A stretch of DNA of 64,000 nucleotides from an uncultured Pseudomonadales bacterium (GTDB taxonomy: Bacteria > Pseudomonadota > Gammaproteobacteria > Pseudomonadales > Azotimanducaceae). The notes below the pieces were generated by a model. That model saw only the letters and a list, made by a program, of their open reading frames with translations. It was not told where the DNA came from and ran no database searches. Both the position numbers and the translations under genes were made by a program. The DNA lies in contig OY282379.1 of NCBI GenBank assembly GCA_958295875.1, positions 1,116,001 to 1,180,000 on the forward strand, given 5' to 3'. Positions 36,664 through 46,770 of the stretch are shown in pieces. How positions within the stretch are numbered: position 1 is the stretch's first letter; every line of letters starts with the position of its first letter.

Positions 36664-37266
36664 TCAGGCAGCCGCCCCGTCTTGGCCTATGACCACCACG
36701 TTGTCGCTCTCGAAGAAATGCGGCGGCACCGGCAGGTTGTCCGGCGCCGGCACGCTCTTCACCACGCGCCCAGCGAGGTCGAAGCGGGAGCCGTGGCACG
36801 GGCAAAAGAAGCCGCCCTGCCAATTGGCGTCGAACGTTTCGGGGCGCACCTCGCCATAGTATTTTGGCGAACAGCCAAGATGCGTGCAAAGGCCGAGATA
36901 GACGCCAATCTCTGGGCGGCGAGACCGCCAAGCGTTGCGTGCGTACTCCGGCTGCATCGCCTCGTTCTCGGAATCCGGATCGGCCAAGGCCCCTGTCGCA
37001 CCGCGCAGCTTGGCCAGCGTCGCCTCGGCGCGGTAGACGATGAAGACGGGCTGCCCCCGCCAAGCTGGAATCGGGCCAAGGATTTCTCCTGGGCGCAGCT
37101 TCGCGATGTCCACGCGAATCGGCGCACCCATGGCCCTCGCCCTCGCGCTCGGCAACCATGCCTGCACGAAGGGCACCGCGGCGCCAACCATCCCGACGCC
37201 GCCAACCGCCGCGGTGGCGCCGATGAGGAAGTAGCGACGCTGCTTGTTCACTGGGCTGGCGTTCAT
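36664..37266 (-). CDS. petA: Rieske iron-sulfur subunit of the bc1 complex
   Basis: 2Fe-2S subunit that accepts electrons from ubiquinol (200 aa). A twin-arginine-type anchor (NKQRRYFLIGATAAVGGVGMVGAAVPF) suggests Tat-dependent insertion. The cluster ligands are in GLCTHLGCSPKY and FFCPCHGSRFD. Start ATG 37266. First gene of petA-petB-petC, 43 bases downstream of rpsI. Confidence 0.97.
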   Translation of the reverse strand: MNASPVNKQRRYFLIGATAAVGGVGMVGAAVPFVQAWLPSARARAMGAPIRVDIAKLRPGEILGPIPAWRGQPVFIVYRAEATLAKLRGATGALADPDSENEAMQPEYARNAWRSRRPEIGVYLGLCTHLGCSPKYYGEVRPETFDANWQGGFFCPCHGSRFDLAGRVVKSVPAPDNLPVPPHFFESDNVVVIGQDGAAA

Positions 37267-37309
37267 GCCGGCCCGCCGTTGCGATCCATCCTGCTCCGGA
37301 CTGCCGCGG

Positions 37310-37708
37310 TCAACGCTTGGAGTACTGCGGGCGCTTGCGCGCCTTGCGCAATCCGACCTTCTTGCGCTCCACCTCGCGCGCATCTCGCGTGATGTAGCCA
37401 GCGCGGCGCAAATCTCCCCGCAAAGACTCGTCGTAATCCACCAGCGCCCGCGCGATGCCGTGGCGGATGGCGCCGGCCTGGCCCGATGCCCCGCCGCCGC
37501 GCACAGTCACCATGATCTCGAACTGATCCACGGCGTTCGCCGTTTCCAAGGGCTGGCGCACGATCATGCGCGCCGTCTCGCGCCCGAAGTACTCGTCCAG
37601 CGGGCGCCCGTTCACCAAGATGCGCCCGGTGCCATTGCCGCGGCGCAGGAACACGCGGGCGGCGGACGTCTTGCGTCGCCCCGTGCCGTAGTAATGCGTT
37701 TCTGCCAT
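37310..37708 (-). CDS. rpsI: 30S ribosomal protein S9 (uS9)
   Basis: Ribosomal protein whose C-terminal tail reaches the P-site tRNA (132 aa). Clear motifs: [17 protein letters not shown], the [19 protein letters not shown] block, and the basic tail [19 protein letters not shown] ending in the universal SKR. Fourteen bases downstream of rplM. Confidence 0.99.
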   Translation of the reverse strand: MAETHYYGTGRRKTSAARVFLRRGNGTGRILVNGRPLDEYFGRETARMIVRQPLETANAVDQFEIMVTVRGGGASGQAGAIRHGIARALVDYDESLRGDLRRAGYITRDAREVERKKVGLRKARKRPQYSKR

Positions 37709-37722
37709 GGGTCTTGCTTGCC

Positions 37723-38154
37723 TCAGCAGGGCGCGAGCGGCTTCGGTTGCTGCGCCGCGTGGGGATGCTCTGGGCCGGCGTACACCTTCAACTTGCGGAA
37801 CACGGCGCGCCCCAGCGGGTTGCGCGGCAACATGCCCTTCACCGCGTGTTGGATGGCGCGTTCCGGATGCTTGTCGATGAGGTCTTCAAAGCGGGTGGCC
37901 TTGATGCCGCCCGGGTAGCCAGAGTGCCGGTAGTAGATTTTGTCCCGCCGCTTCGACCCAGTGACCCGCACCTTCTCGGCATTGACGACGATGACATAGT
38001 CCCCAGTGTCCACATGCGGGGTGTAGCTCGCCTTGTGCTTGCCGCGCAGCCGCCGGGCGATTTCGCTCGCCATGCGGCCGAGCGTCTGGCTCGCCGCGTC
38101 AACGACATACCACTCGCGCTCGACATCCTGCGGGCGCGTGCTCACGGTTTTCAT
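37723..38154 (-). CDS. rplM: 50S ribosomal protein L13 (uL13)
   Basis: Large-subunit assembly protein (143 aa). Begins [20 protein letters not shown]; contains [47 protein letters not shown] and [21 protein letters not shown], all diagnostic. The C-terminus is slightly extended and Pro/Ala-rich. Confidence 0.99.
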   Translation of the reverse strand: MKTVSTRPQDVEREWYVVDAASQTLGRMASEIARRLRGKHKASYTPHVDTGDYVIVVNAEKVRVTGSKRRDKIYYRHSGYPGGIKATRFEDLIDKHPERAIQHAVKGMLPRNPLGRAVFRKLKVYAGPEHPHAAQQPKPLAPC

Positions 38155-38208
38155 GCGAGGCCCGTGTAGGCGGGAAAACGGCCATTCTATGCGCCGCGCA
38201 CTCCGCAA

Positions 38209-39381
38209 TCAAGGTTTGTGCGGGCGGCCGAGATACGCCCGCGAGCGCATCTCGTTGAGGCGGCTTTGCGTGCGTTGGAACTCTTGCGCCAAGCGTTCCC
38301 CGCGGTACAGGGCTTCCGGCGCCGCCGCCGCGGACAGGGCAAGTTTGACGTTGCGGTCGTAGAACTCGTCGATGAGGCTGACGAAGCGCCGCGCCGCGCC
38401 GTCATCCCGGCCATCGAACACCGGCACGCCGCTCAACACCACGGCATGGAACTCCTTGGCCAGTTCCACATAGTCATGGGCGCTGCGCGGCCCCTCGCAC
38501 AGCTCGGCAAAGTCGAACCACGCCACGCCCGGCCCCCGCCGGCGGGTTTGGATGCGGCGGCCATTGACCTCCAGCGCCGCGTCATCCCCGGCTGCGCCCA
38601 GCGCCGCGGCCACGCCGTCTGCGGCCGGGGCTTGCAACCCCGTTGCAGGCTCGCCGGCGTCCTCCGTGGCAGCCGCGGCCGGCGAGAAGGCTTGGAAACA
38701 CTCCGCAAGGCGCGCCTGCGCGAGCGGCGAGAGCGGCCATTGGTAGGTGCCGGCGTCACCCAAGGCGCGCAACCGATAATCTTCGCCAGCGGCGATCCGC
38801 AGCACGTCCATGTGCGCCTCGATGCGCTCGATGGCAGGCAGGAAACGGCGGCGCTGCAACCCGTTTTCGTAGAGCCGCCGCGGCGCCACGTTCGAGGTGG
38901 CCACCAAGGTGACGCGACGCTCGAACAAGGCGTTCAGCAACTCGCCGAGGATCATCGCGTCGCCGATGTCCGAAACGAAGAACTCGTCGAAGCAGATGAC
39001 GCTCGCTTCGGCGCGCATGCCGTCGGCCACCTTGTCCAAGGGATTGGCGGCGCCTTTCAGACGCGCCAGCTCACCATGCACCCGCAACATGAAGCGATGG
39101 AAGTGCAGCCGTAGCTTGGCCGTGCCCGGAAGGCACTCGCAGAAGAGATCCATGAGGTAAGTCTTGCCGCGGCCCACCCCGCCCCACAGGTAGAGCCCCT
39201 TCGCCGGCGGCTGCCGTTTGAGGCGGATGACCTTGGACAACCGCCGGCCATCTTGCTCGGCAAGCCGCCGGTGAATCGCATCGAGCCGCTTGAGCGCCTC
39301 CGTTTGCGCTGGATCGTCGCGGAAGCCACGCTGCAAGACGTTGCGCCGGTGCTGCGCGAGTGGCGAGTCGGCGCGCTCCAT
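38209..39381 (-). CDS. zapE: AFG1-like ATPase ZapE (cell division)
   Basis: AAA-type ATPase that in E. coli modulates the Z ring under stress (about 390 aa). Walker A GGVGRGKTYLMDLF, Walker B VICFDEFFVSDIGDAMIL, sensor LVATSNVAPRRLYENGLQR, and the conserved HDYVELAKEFHAVVLSGVPVF. An Ala-rich insert occurs around residues 240-280. The ATG at 39381 is preferred; GTG 39405 directly follows the hisD stop and would add eight residues. zapE beside rplM-rpsI is a common order. Confidence 0.94.
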   Translation of the reverse strand: MERADSPLAQHRRNVLQRGFRDDPAQTEALKRLDAIHRRLAEQDGRRLSKVIRLKRQPPAKGLYLWGGVGRGKTYLMDLFCECLPGTAKLRLHFHRFMLRVHGELARLKGAANPLDKVADGMRAEASVICFDEFFVSDIGDAMILGELLNALFERRVTLVATSNVAPRRLYENGLQRRRFLPAIERIEAHMDVLRIAAGEDYRLRALGDAGTYQWPLSPLAQARLAECFQAFSPAAAATEDAGEPATGLQAPAADGVAAALGAAGDDAALEVNGRRIQTRRRGPGVAWFDFAELCEGPRSAHDYVELAKEFHAVVLSGVPVFDGRDDGAARRFVSLIDEFYDRNVKLALSAAAAPEALYRGERLAQEFQRTQSRLNEMRSRAYLGRPHKP

Positions 39382-39406
39382 GCCGCCGCGCCCGTCTCCC
39401 GCCACC

Positions 39407-40711
39407 TCAGCCGCGGCGCGCCAACGCCGCGGCCGCGTGGGCGTGGAGGCCCTCGGCGGTGGCGATGGCGGCGGCGTTGGGAGCGAGTTCCGCGGCGCCC
39501 GCCGGCGTGATGCGGATGATGGAACTGCGCTTCAGGAAGTCCTCCACGCCGAGCGGCGAGGCGTAGCGGGAAGTGCGATAGGTGGGCAACACATGGCTCG
39601 GGCCGGCGTTGTAATCGCCAAACGTCTCTGCGGCCGCGGCGCCCAGAAAGATCGCGCCGGCGTCGCGCGCGCTCGGCAGCAGCGCGTCCGGATCTGCCAC
39701 CGCGAGGTGCAGGTGCTCCGGCGCCATGAAGTTCGCCACCTCCATGGCCTGCTCCAAGTCTTGCGTTTCGATCAAGGCGCCGTGCTCCGCCAGCGATGCC
39801 GCAATGATCTTGCGCCGCGGCATGGTCGGCAGCAACGCGGCCGCCTCGGCGGCCACGGCGTCCAGCCACGCGGCGTCCGGACACGCCAGCAGGGCTTGGG
39901 CGGCAGCGTCATGCTCCGCTTGGGCAAACAGATCCAAGGCCGCCCAGCGCGGCGGTGCGCTGCCATCCGCGACGATGAAGATCTCGCTCGGCCCGGCAAC
40001 GCTGTCGATGCCGACGAGGCCGAATACCTGCCGCTTGGCCTCCGCCACCCGACCGCCGCCGGGGCCCACGATCTTGTTCACTTCGGGCACGGTCTCGGTG
40101 CCATAGGCGAGCGCCGCAATGGCTTGGGCGCCGCCCACCGCGAACGCCATGTCCGCGCCGGCCACATGCAGCGCCGCCAGCACATGATCGTTGCGGGTGC
40201 CGGGCCGCCGCGGCGTCGTCACCACCACCTCGGCCACCCCAGCCACACGCGCCGGGATGACCGTCATCAGCGCCGTGGACGGATAGCTCGCTTGGCCGCC
40301 CGGCACATAGACGCCCACCCGGTGCAGAGGCGTCAGGCGGTGCCCTAGGCGATTGCCAAAGGCATCCTCGTACTCGAACGCGGTGGTAGCCCGCAACTGC
40401 TGTTCGTGAAACGTGCGAATGCGCTCCGCCGCGGCGTCGAGCGCCGCCCGATCTGCCGCCCGGAGCCGCCCGTAAGCCGCCTCCAAGGCCGCGGCGTCTG
40501 CCGTGAGCGTCGCCATCTTCCTAACCCGCGAGCTGTCAAAGCGCCGGGTGAATTCGAGAAGCGCCTCGTCGCCAAAATCCCGCACTTCGTCCAGTATCGC
40601 GGCGACCTGCTGTTCCACTTCCTTGGCCTCGGCGCCCCGATACCAAGCGAGGCTCACCAAGTCGCGCCAGAAGTCCGGCGCGCCGGCATTAAGACGTCGC
40701 AGCTCAAGCAT
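39407..40711 (-). CDS. hisD: Histidinol dehydrogenase
   Basis: Last step of histidine synthesis: zinc-dependent, NAD-linked oxidation of histidinol to histidine (434 aa). Motifs: RVGVYVPGGQASYPSTALMTVIPARVAGV, VNKIVGPGGGRVAEAKRQVFG, DSVAGPSEIFIVADG, QAEHDAAAQALL, FMAPEHLHLAV and AETFGDYNAGPSHVLPT. hisG, often directly upstream after murA, is absent; an unrelated cassette lies there instead. Confidence 0.97.
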   Translation of the reverse strand: MLELRRLNAGAPDFWRDLVSLAWYRGAEAKEVEQQVAAILDEVRDFGDEALLEFTRRFDSSRVRKMATLTADAAALEAAYGRLRAADRAALDAAAERIRTFHEQQLRATTAFEYEDAFGNRLGHRLTPLHRVGVYVPGGQASYPSTALMTVIPARVAGVAEVVVTTPRRPGTRNDHVLAALHVAGADMAFAVGGAQAIAALAYGTETVPEVNKIVGPGGGRVAEAKRQVFGLVGIDSVAGPSEIFIVADGSAPPRWAALDLFAQAEHDAAAQALLACPDAAWLDAVAAEAAALLPTMPRRKIIAASLAEHGALIETQDLEQAMEVANFMAPEHLHLAVADPDALLPSARDAGAIFLGAAAAETFGDYNAGPSHVLPTYRTSRYASPLGVEDFLKRSSIIRITPAGAAELAPNAAAIATAEGLHAHAAAALARRG

Positions 40712-40846
40712 GGGCACGAAGTCTAACCCGCGACCCACGCGGCGCTTTCGGACCGGTGGTCAACCCGGCGGGCGCGCAGTGGCTCGCTTTGAAGTGCTGG
40801 CACGCTTCCTTTCTTCGCTGCTAGCGCTGGACTTCGGCGCAGCGTC

Positions 40847-41050
40847 TCACCGAAGAAGTGGGTCGCTTGCGATTTCGGCGGCCTTTTCGCTTCCATCCCT
40901 AACCCTTTCCAATGCGTCGTCATATGCGCGGTTCACATAGACGTCTATCCGCCACGACCATACTCCTTCGCAAGCGACCAGCTCCAAATAGCTACCATAA
41001 TCGCCAAATGTCCCCTCACAAACATGGGTCAATTGGCAAAGACTGTCCAA
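40847..41050 (-). CDS. Small unknown ORF downstream of the 41076-41696 gene
   Basis: A 67-codon frame beginning with TTG; a stop lies four codons upstream and there is no ATG in frame, so it may be a real small protein with a weak start or the tail of a broken gene. Composition looks protein-like: GTFGDYGSYLELVACEGVWSWRIDVYVNRAYDDALERV. It follows the 206-residue unknown gene by 25 bases in the same direction, so they may be expressed together. No family recognised. Confidence 0.4.
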   Translation of the reverse strand: MDSLCQLTHVCEGTFGDYGSYLELVACEGVWSWRIDVYVNRAYDDALERVRDGSEKAAEIASDPLLR

Positions 41051-41075
41051 GAGAGAACCCCACTACGGCATTGGA

Positions 41076-41696
41076 TTAAGATGCCGCAAACTCCGGGCTT
41101 AGACGCCCCGCCATCTGGAACAGGTGCTTGTCGAAGATGTCGGCTAATGCCTTCGCGACAGTAAGATCGCCAAAGTTCACATGCGCCTTGATGTCACCAG
41201 TGTCCGCCTCGAGCCTATAGGCTTTCTCATCCATCACCATCCAGTGATGGTTGAAGCCGCGGCCTTTGAGAAAGTCGATCGATGCCGGATCGGCTTGCCG
41301 AATGTCCAAGGAACCTCTCATCGAGCCCTCATCTCTCCACTTCGACACGCTCCGGACCATCGGGTGGTCTTCGACGCTGCCTCCGTCGATTTCATCTTCC
41401 AAGACGATTGACAGATCACCCCCTCGTTCCAGCAGCACCCTCACCGCGTCGAGAATCTTGTGGTGACCGTACACGTCAATGTTGCCCCATGTCTGGCGCA
41501 GGTTGCCCGAATATAGGCGGACATTCGCCGTGGCGTGCCGCAGGAACTTGTCTATCAGGTAGACAGCGTGTGCTGGCTTGCCGTTACTTAATGGCAAGTC
41601 CAAACTATCCTTCAGCGCCAAGTCGATCTGCTCGAAATAGCGCTTCTCGTCGCTGCTCCAAGTGGTATTGTCAAACGGATCGAGCACTGTTGTCAT
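41076..41696 (-). CDS. Unknown 206-residue protein in a low-G+C cassette
   Basis: No family recognised with certainty. The protein is soluble, with an order of segments reminiscent of a phospholipase D-like fold: NVRLYSGNLRQTW, ILDAVRVLLERGGDLSIVLED, then FNHHWMVMDEKAYRLEAD and HVNFGDLTVAKALADIFDKHLF. The canonical PLD HxK is not intact, so a catalytic role is doubtful; a sensor or scaffold is possible. Sequence at 41221-41280 has 31 G+C of 60, against 43 of 60 in murA (42601-42660), which suggests transfer. Start ATG 41696. It lies 162 bases downstream of the murA stop; that gap holds nothing I recognise. Confidence 0.65.
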   Translation of the reverse strand: MTTVLDPFDNTTWSSDEKRYFEQIDLALKDSLDLPLSNGKPAHAVYLIDKFLRHATANVRLYSGNLRQTWGNIDVYGHHKILDAVRVLLERGGDLSIVLEDEIDGGSVEDHPMVRSVSKWRDEGSMRGSLDIRQADPASIDFLKGRGFNHHWMVMDEKAYRLEADTGDIKAHVNFGDLTVAKALADIFDKHLFQMAGRLSPEFAAS

Positions 41697-41858
41697 CGCA
41701 TCTCTTCTCGCCGAAGACGTCGATCAACCCCCACTACAGTAGATGTGGTGACCGGGCTGCCACCCCACAACGCCACTCTCCGCACTTTTGCCCGCGTCGT
41801 GGCTTCTGTCAAGAGGAAATCGACCACAATCCGCACAGGGCACCTTCTGCAATGGGCG

Positions 41859-43157
<1,299 letters not shown>

Positions 43158-43382
43158 TCAGGCCCCTGCCGGGACCTCGGTTTCGATGGTGACGGCGTGC
43201 AGGGCACCATCACGGATGAGGTCTCCAATGGCCTCATACACGAGTTGCTGGCGACGCACCCGGCTCAAGCCGGCGAATGCCGCGCTGGTCACGCGCACAT
43301 GGAAGCGATTGCCGTCGCCGCTCGCTTGCACGGCTGCTCCCTCAATGCGCTGCCGCACCAAGGCCTCGATCTGCTCTTGCAT
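43158..43382 (-). CDS. ibaG: BolA-family protein IbaG
   Basis: Small BolA-like protein (74 aa) that partners monothiol glutaredoxins in iron-sulfur metabolism. Shows GNRFHVRVTSAAFAGLSRVRRQQLVYEAIGDLI and HAVTIETEV, the BolA core with a conserved Cys/His-type ligand region. IbaG next to murA is the standard gammaproteobacterial order. The start at 43382 removes a long upstream antisense frame. Confidence 0.93.
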   Translation of the reverse strand: MQEQIEALVRQRIEGAAVQASGDGNRFHVRVTSAAFAGLSRVRRQQLVYEAIGDLIRDGALHAVTIETEVPAGA

Positions 43383-43631
43383 TCGTTCGTTTTCGCCCGT
43401 TCGCCCTGCCTTTCTCTCTTCGCCCCGGCGCCTTCGGCGCTGACGCCTTGCCACCTTAACGCGCCAATCCACAACGATGGTGGAGAAAAAGTGAACCGCG
43501 GCGCAAGCGCCCGCGCTCGATGCGCCAGCCGCGCCAGATCCGTGAAGACGCGCCGCGGACGAACAGCCGTTTGACGCAACATGGCCAAGTTGCAATGCTT
43601 GGCCGCAGGCAGGTCTGAGAAAGACGCCCTC

Positions 43632-44594
43632 ATGGGTCTCCCGGTCTTGGCGTTGATCTTCGGCTTCGTCGCGCTCGTATGGAGCGCAGACCGCTTTGTG
43701 TCCGGCGCTGCGGCCACTGCCCGCCATCTCGGCGTCTCGCGGCTGCTCATCGGCCTGACGGTGGTGTCCATCGGCACTTCCGCCCCCGAGATCCTGGTCG
43801 CCCTGGCCGCCGCGATGGAAGACGCCTCCGCCTTGGCCGTGGGCAACGCCATCGGCTCCAACATCGCCAACATTGGGCTGGTGCTCGCCATCACGGCCAT
43901 GGTGGCGCCGCTGCCATTCGCCGCCTCGGTGCTGAGGGTGGAACTGCCGTGGCTGATCGGCGTCACCTTGCTGGCGCTCTACTGCCTGCACGACCTTGAG
44001 CTTGGCTACCTCGATGGCGTGCTGCTGGTGCTCGCCCTGTGGGCCATCATGTACCACTTGGTGCGCTCGCAACGGCGCGTCCCCGATGGCCTCTCCGACA
44101 CCATCCGCGAGGAGCTCGACGAGCTGGAGGAGATGGCTACCGGGCGCGCCTTCTTTTGGTTGGGAGCGGGGCTCGTCATGCTGCTCACCTCCGCTTGGGT
44201 GCTGGTGTGGGCGGCCACCGAGATCGCCCGTCTGCTGGGCGTCAGCGAACTCATCATCGGCCTCACCGTGGTGGCGGTGGGCACCAGCCTGCCAGAGCTC
44301 GCAGCCACCCTGAGCGCTGCCCTGAAGGGGCACACCGACATCGCCATCGGCAACGTAGTAGGCTCGAACATTCTGAACATCCTCGCGGTCTTGGCCGTGC
44401 CGGCCTTGGTGAACCCCATCACCATCGAGGCGCATGTGCTGTGGCGGGATTACGGCATGATGGCCGCGTTGACGCTCTTGCTGGTGCTGTTTGCTTACGG
44501 CATCGGCTCGAAACCGCGCATCACCCGCTTTGAGGGCTGCGTAATGGCTTTGGCTTGGATTGGCTACATGACGCTCCTTTACCACCAGTCATGA
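43632..44594 (+). CDS. yrbG: Ca2+/Na+ antiporter family protein YrbG
   Basis: Inner-membrane cation/Ca2+ exchanger (320 aa, about ten hydrophobic segments). The two inverted alpha repeats are visible: IGLTVVSIGTSAPEILVAL with GNAIGSNIANIGLVL, and IGLTVVAVGTSLPELAATL with GNVVGSNILNILAVL. A charged cytoplasmic loop (EELDELEEM) separates the halves. The ATG at 43632 fits the family start; ATG 43581 would add 17 residues. First gene of the yrbG-kdsC-lptCAB series; the preceding 249 bases, shared with ibaG, hold no other gene. Confidence 0.95.
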   Translation: MGLPVLALIFGFVALVWSADRFVSGAAATARHLGVSRLLIGLTVVSIGTSAPEILVALAAAMEDASALAVGNAIGSNIANIGLVLAITAMVAPLPFAASVLRVELPWLIGVTLLALYCLHDLELGYLDGVLLVLALWAIMYHLVRSQRRVPDGLSDTIREELDELEEMATGRAFFWLGAGLVMLLTSAWVLVWAATEIARLLGVSELIIGLTVVAVGTSLPELAATLSAALKGHTDIAIGNVVGSNILNILAVLAVPALVNPITIEAHVLWRDYGMMAALTLLLVLFAYGIGSKPRITRFEGCVMALAWIGYMTLLYHQS

Positions 44595-45382
44595 ACGACG
44601 ACGGCGACCAGCGCGGCGGCGACCAGCGCGACCGTCGCCGCGGCCGCGGCGACGCGCAGCGGCCAAGCCGCCCCGGCGGCCAAGCGGCGCGTGGCGAGCG
44701 CGGCCGCAATGCACCTCGGCGCGGCGGCGATGGCGAACGTCCCCCGGCGCGCCGCAACCCGCGCCGCGACGGCCCGGAGCGCGGCCGCGGCGGCGACCGG
44801 CGCCCGCAGCCAAGCCAGGACGCGCCGCAGAAACCGCGGCGGCAGTTGCCCTTCGCCGTCGACACCATGCGGGCGGCGGCGCGGGTGGAGCTGCTGATCC
44901 TCGATGTCGATGGTGTGCTCACGGATGGCCGCCTGTACTACTCCTCGGACGGCGTGGAAACCAAAGCCTTCTACGCCCAAGACGGCGCCGCCATCAAGAT
45001 GCTGCAGGGCGCCGGGGTGCCGGTGGCGCTGATCAGCGGGCGCGACAGCGAGGCCGTGGCGCGCCGCGCCGCGGAACTCGGCATCGCGCACGTGTACCAA
45101 GGCGCTGAAGACAAGGGCGTGGCGCTGAACGACCTTTGCGCCGCCGCAGACTTGGCGCCCATGCGCATGGCGCATGTCGGCGACGACGTGGGCGACTTGG
45201 CGCTGTTCGACCGGGTGGGCTTTCGCATCGCCGTGCCGAGCGCGCATCCCGAAGTGTCCGCCCGCGCCCACCACGTCACCACGGCGCCCGCCGGCGCTGG
45301 GGCGGTGCGGGAAGCCTGCCAACTGATCTTGATGGGCAAGGGGCGCTGGGCGCCCGCCTTGGCGGCGCTCTCGGCGCACTAG
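44591..45382 (+). CDS. kdsC: KDO-8-phosphate phosphatase with an Arg/Gly-rich N-terminal extension
   Basis: HAD-family phosphatase that makes KDO for lipopolysaccharide. The catalytic part starts near residue 93 (MRAAARVELLILDVDGVLTDG with the DxD motif), then TKAFYAQDGAAIKMLQ, ALISGRDSEAV, YQGAEDKGVAL and MAHVGDDVGDLALF. The ATG at 44591 overlaps the yrbG stop as ATGA and adds about 92 residues of repetitive Arg, Gly, Asp and Pro (RGGDQRDRRRGRGD, RNPRRDGPERGRGGDRR). An internal ATG at 44867 would give a normal-length KdsC, but it would leave a 272-base gap. kdsD, usually between yrbG and kdsC, is absent. Confidence 0.88.
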   Translation: MNDDGDQRGGDQRDRRRGRGDAQRPSRPGGQAARGERGRNAPRRGGDGERPPARRNPRRDGPERGRGGDRRPQPSQDAPQKPRRQLPFAVDTMRAAARVELLILDVDGVLTDGRLYYSSDGVETKAFYAQDGAAIKMLQGAGVPVALISGRDSEAVARRAAELGIAHVYQGAEDKGVALNDLCAAADLAPMRMAHVGDDVGDLALFDRVGFRIAVPSAHPEVSARAHHVTTAPAGAGAVREACQLILMGKGRWAPALAALSAH

Positions 45383-46206
45383 TGGCGTCGCGGCCGGCAG
45401 CGGGTCCGGCGCCGCCCGCGATCGCGGTCAAGCGCTGGGCCGTCATCGGAGGCTTCGCTGCGGCAGTGGCATTCGCCTTGCCGTGGCTGAGCCCCGCGGA
45501 CGAAGCGCCGGAACCCTTGCCGCCGGCGCTGCGCGACGAACCGGACGTCTACATGGAAGCGCCGGTCATCACCCAGTTCGGCGCTGATGGCGCCATCCGC
45601 TATCGGCTGGCCGCCGCGGAGATCCACCAATTCGACCGCGAGCGGGTGGCCACCATCGCCGCGCCGGCGCTGCTCCTCTACCCACGCGACGGCGGGGCGC
45701 CGTGGCACATCACCAGCGCCACCGGTGAGTTGCGCGAGTGGGCAGCCAGTGCCGGCGACGCGCTGGCGCCGACCATGGGCCGCGCCGCCAGCGAGGCCGA
45801 GCGGGAGACGGCGCTTGCCGCGGCGCCACCGGAAGACCGCGCCGGCATCAATGCCGAGCCGCAAGAAAAGGGCGCCGATGGCACCGGGACCGGCGGCGCG
45901 ACGCCGGCCCAAGAGCCGGGAGCGCAGCCGGAAAAGCAACAGGAAGAACTGTTGCTCCGCGATGACGTGGCGCTGCGCCGGGATTACGCGGACGGGCGCT
46001 TCGTGACGCTCAAGACCACGGCGCTGCGCGTCCATCCCGAACGCCAGCGCGCCGACACCGACCAGCCTGTTATCATCGAAACAGCGAGCAGCCGCACCAC
46101 CGCGGCAGGGTTCGAAGGCGATTTGGAGCGTGGCTGGATGCAGCTCTATTCCGCGCCATCGCAACGGGTTCAAGTCGTTGCCTTGCCAAACCGAAGCAAT
46201 CGATAG
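45382..46206 (+). CDS. lptC: LPS export protein LptC with an internal low-complexity insert
   Basis: Bitopic inner-membrane component of the Lpt bridge that receives LPS from LptB2FG and passes it to LptA (274 aa; usually about 190). Transmembrane segment VIGGFAAAVAFALPWL; the LptC fold starts MEAPVITQFGADGAIRYRLAAAEI and PWHITSATGELREW, and resumes at LLLRDDVALRRDYADGRFVTLKTTALRVHPE. Between these lie about 70 residues rich in Ala, Glu, Gly and Gln. GTG start overlaps the kdsC stop by one base. Confidence 0.85.
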   Translation: MASRPAAGPAPPAIAVKRWAVIGGFAAAVAFALPWLSPADEAPEPLPPALRDEPDVYMEAPVITQFGADGAIRYRLAAAEIHQFDRERVATIAAPALLLYPRDGGAPWHITSATGELREWAASAGDALAPTMGRAASEAERETALAAAPPEDRAGINAEPQEKGADGTGTGGATPAQEPGAQPEKQQEELLLRDDVALRRDYADGRFVTLKTTALRVHPERQRADTDQPVIIETASSRTTAAGFEGDLERGWMQLYSAPSQRVQVVALPNRSNR

Positions 46207-46768
46207 CCCCGCTGGCGGGCCACCGGCAACGGGGCGTCGCGTCCTGTTACGCCGGCGCCGCCGATGTTACCGGGGCGCCATCGCCGTGGTCGCCGCCTTG
46301 GCCCCGCTCGGCGCGGCGGCGCTGCCAGAGGACGCCGACCAGCCCATCCGCTGGCGCGCGGACCAAGCCGAAGGCGAGATGGCGGGGCACACCATCCTCA
46401 CCGGCGCGGTGCGCATGGAGCAGGGCACGCTGCGCGTGGATGCCGAACGCATGGTCATCGAATACCAAGGCGACAAGGTGGCGCGGGTGGTGGCCGAAGG
46501 CGACCTCGCGCACTACCAGCAGACGCTGCGCGCCGGCGCCGAGCCAGTGCGCGCCGATGCATTGAAGATCATTTACCACGCCGCCGAGGAGCGCATCGAA
46601 CTCATCGGCCGCGCCCGCTTGACGCAACAGCGCCACGAGTTCCAAGGCGAAGTGATCCACTACGACTTTCGCGCCGGCAAGGTGGACGCCACGGGCGAAG
46701 AGCACGGCGTGCGCATGGTGTGGGCGCCTGCCGAGGATGGGGGCGCCGCCGCCGGCGCTTCCCGTTGA
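46178..46768 (+). CDS. lptA: LPS transport periplasmic protein LptA
   Basis: Periplasmic beta-jellyroll protein that bridges LptC and LptD. OstA-type repeats are visible: [42 protein letters not shown], then [45 protein letters not shown] basic stretch and hydrophobic segment ([17 protein letters not shown]) serve as the signal peptide. The start is uncertain: TTG 46178 is used here, ATG 46130 overlaps lptC deeply, and GTG 46286 would remove the n-region. Confidence 0.8.
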   Translation: MPCQTEAIDSPAGGPPATGRRVLLRRRRRCYRGAIAVVAALAPLGAAALPEDADQPIRWRADQAEGEMAGHTILTGAVRMEQGTLRVDAERMVIEYQGDKVARVVAEGDLAHYQQTLRAGAEPVRADALKIIYHAAEERIELIGRARLTQQRHEFQGEVIHYDFRAGKVDATGEEHGVRMVWAPAEDGGAAAGASR

Positions 46769-46770
46769 GC

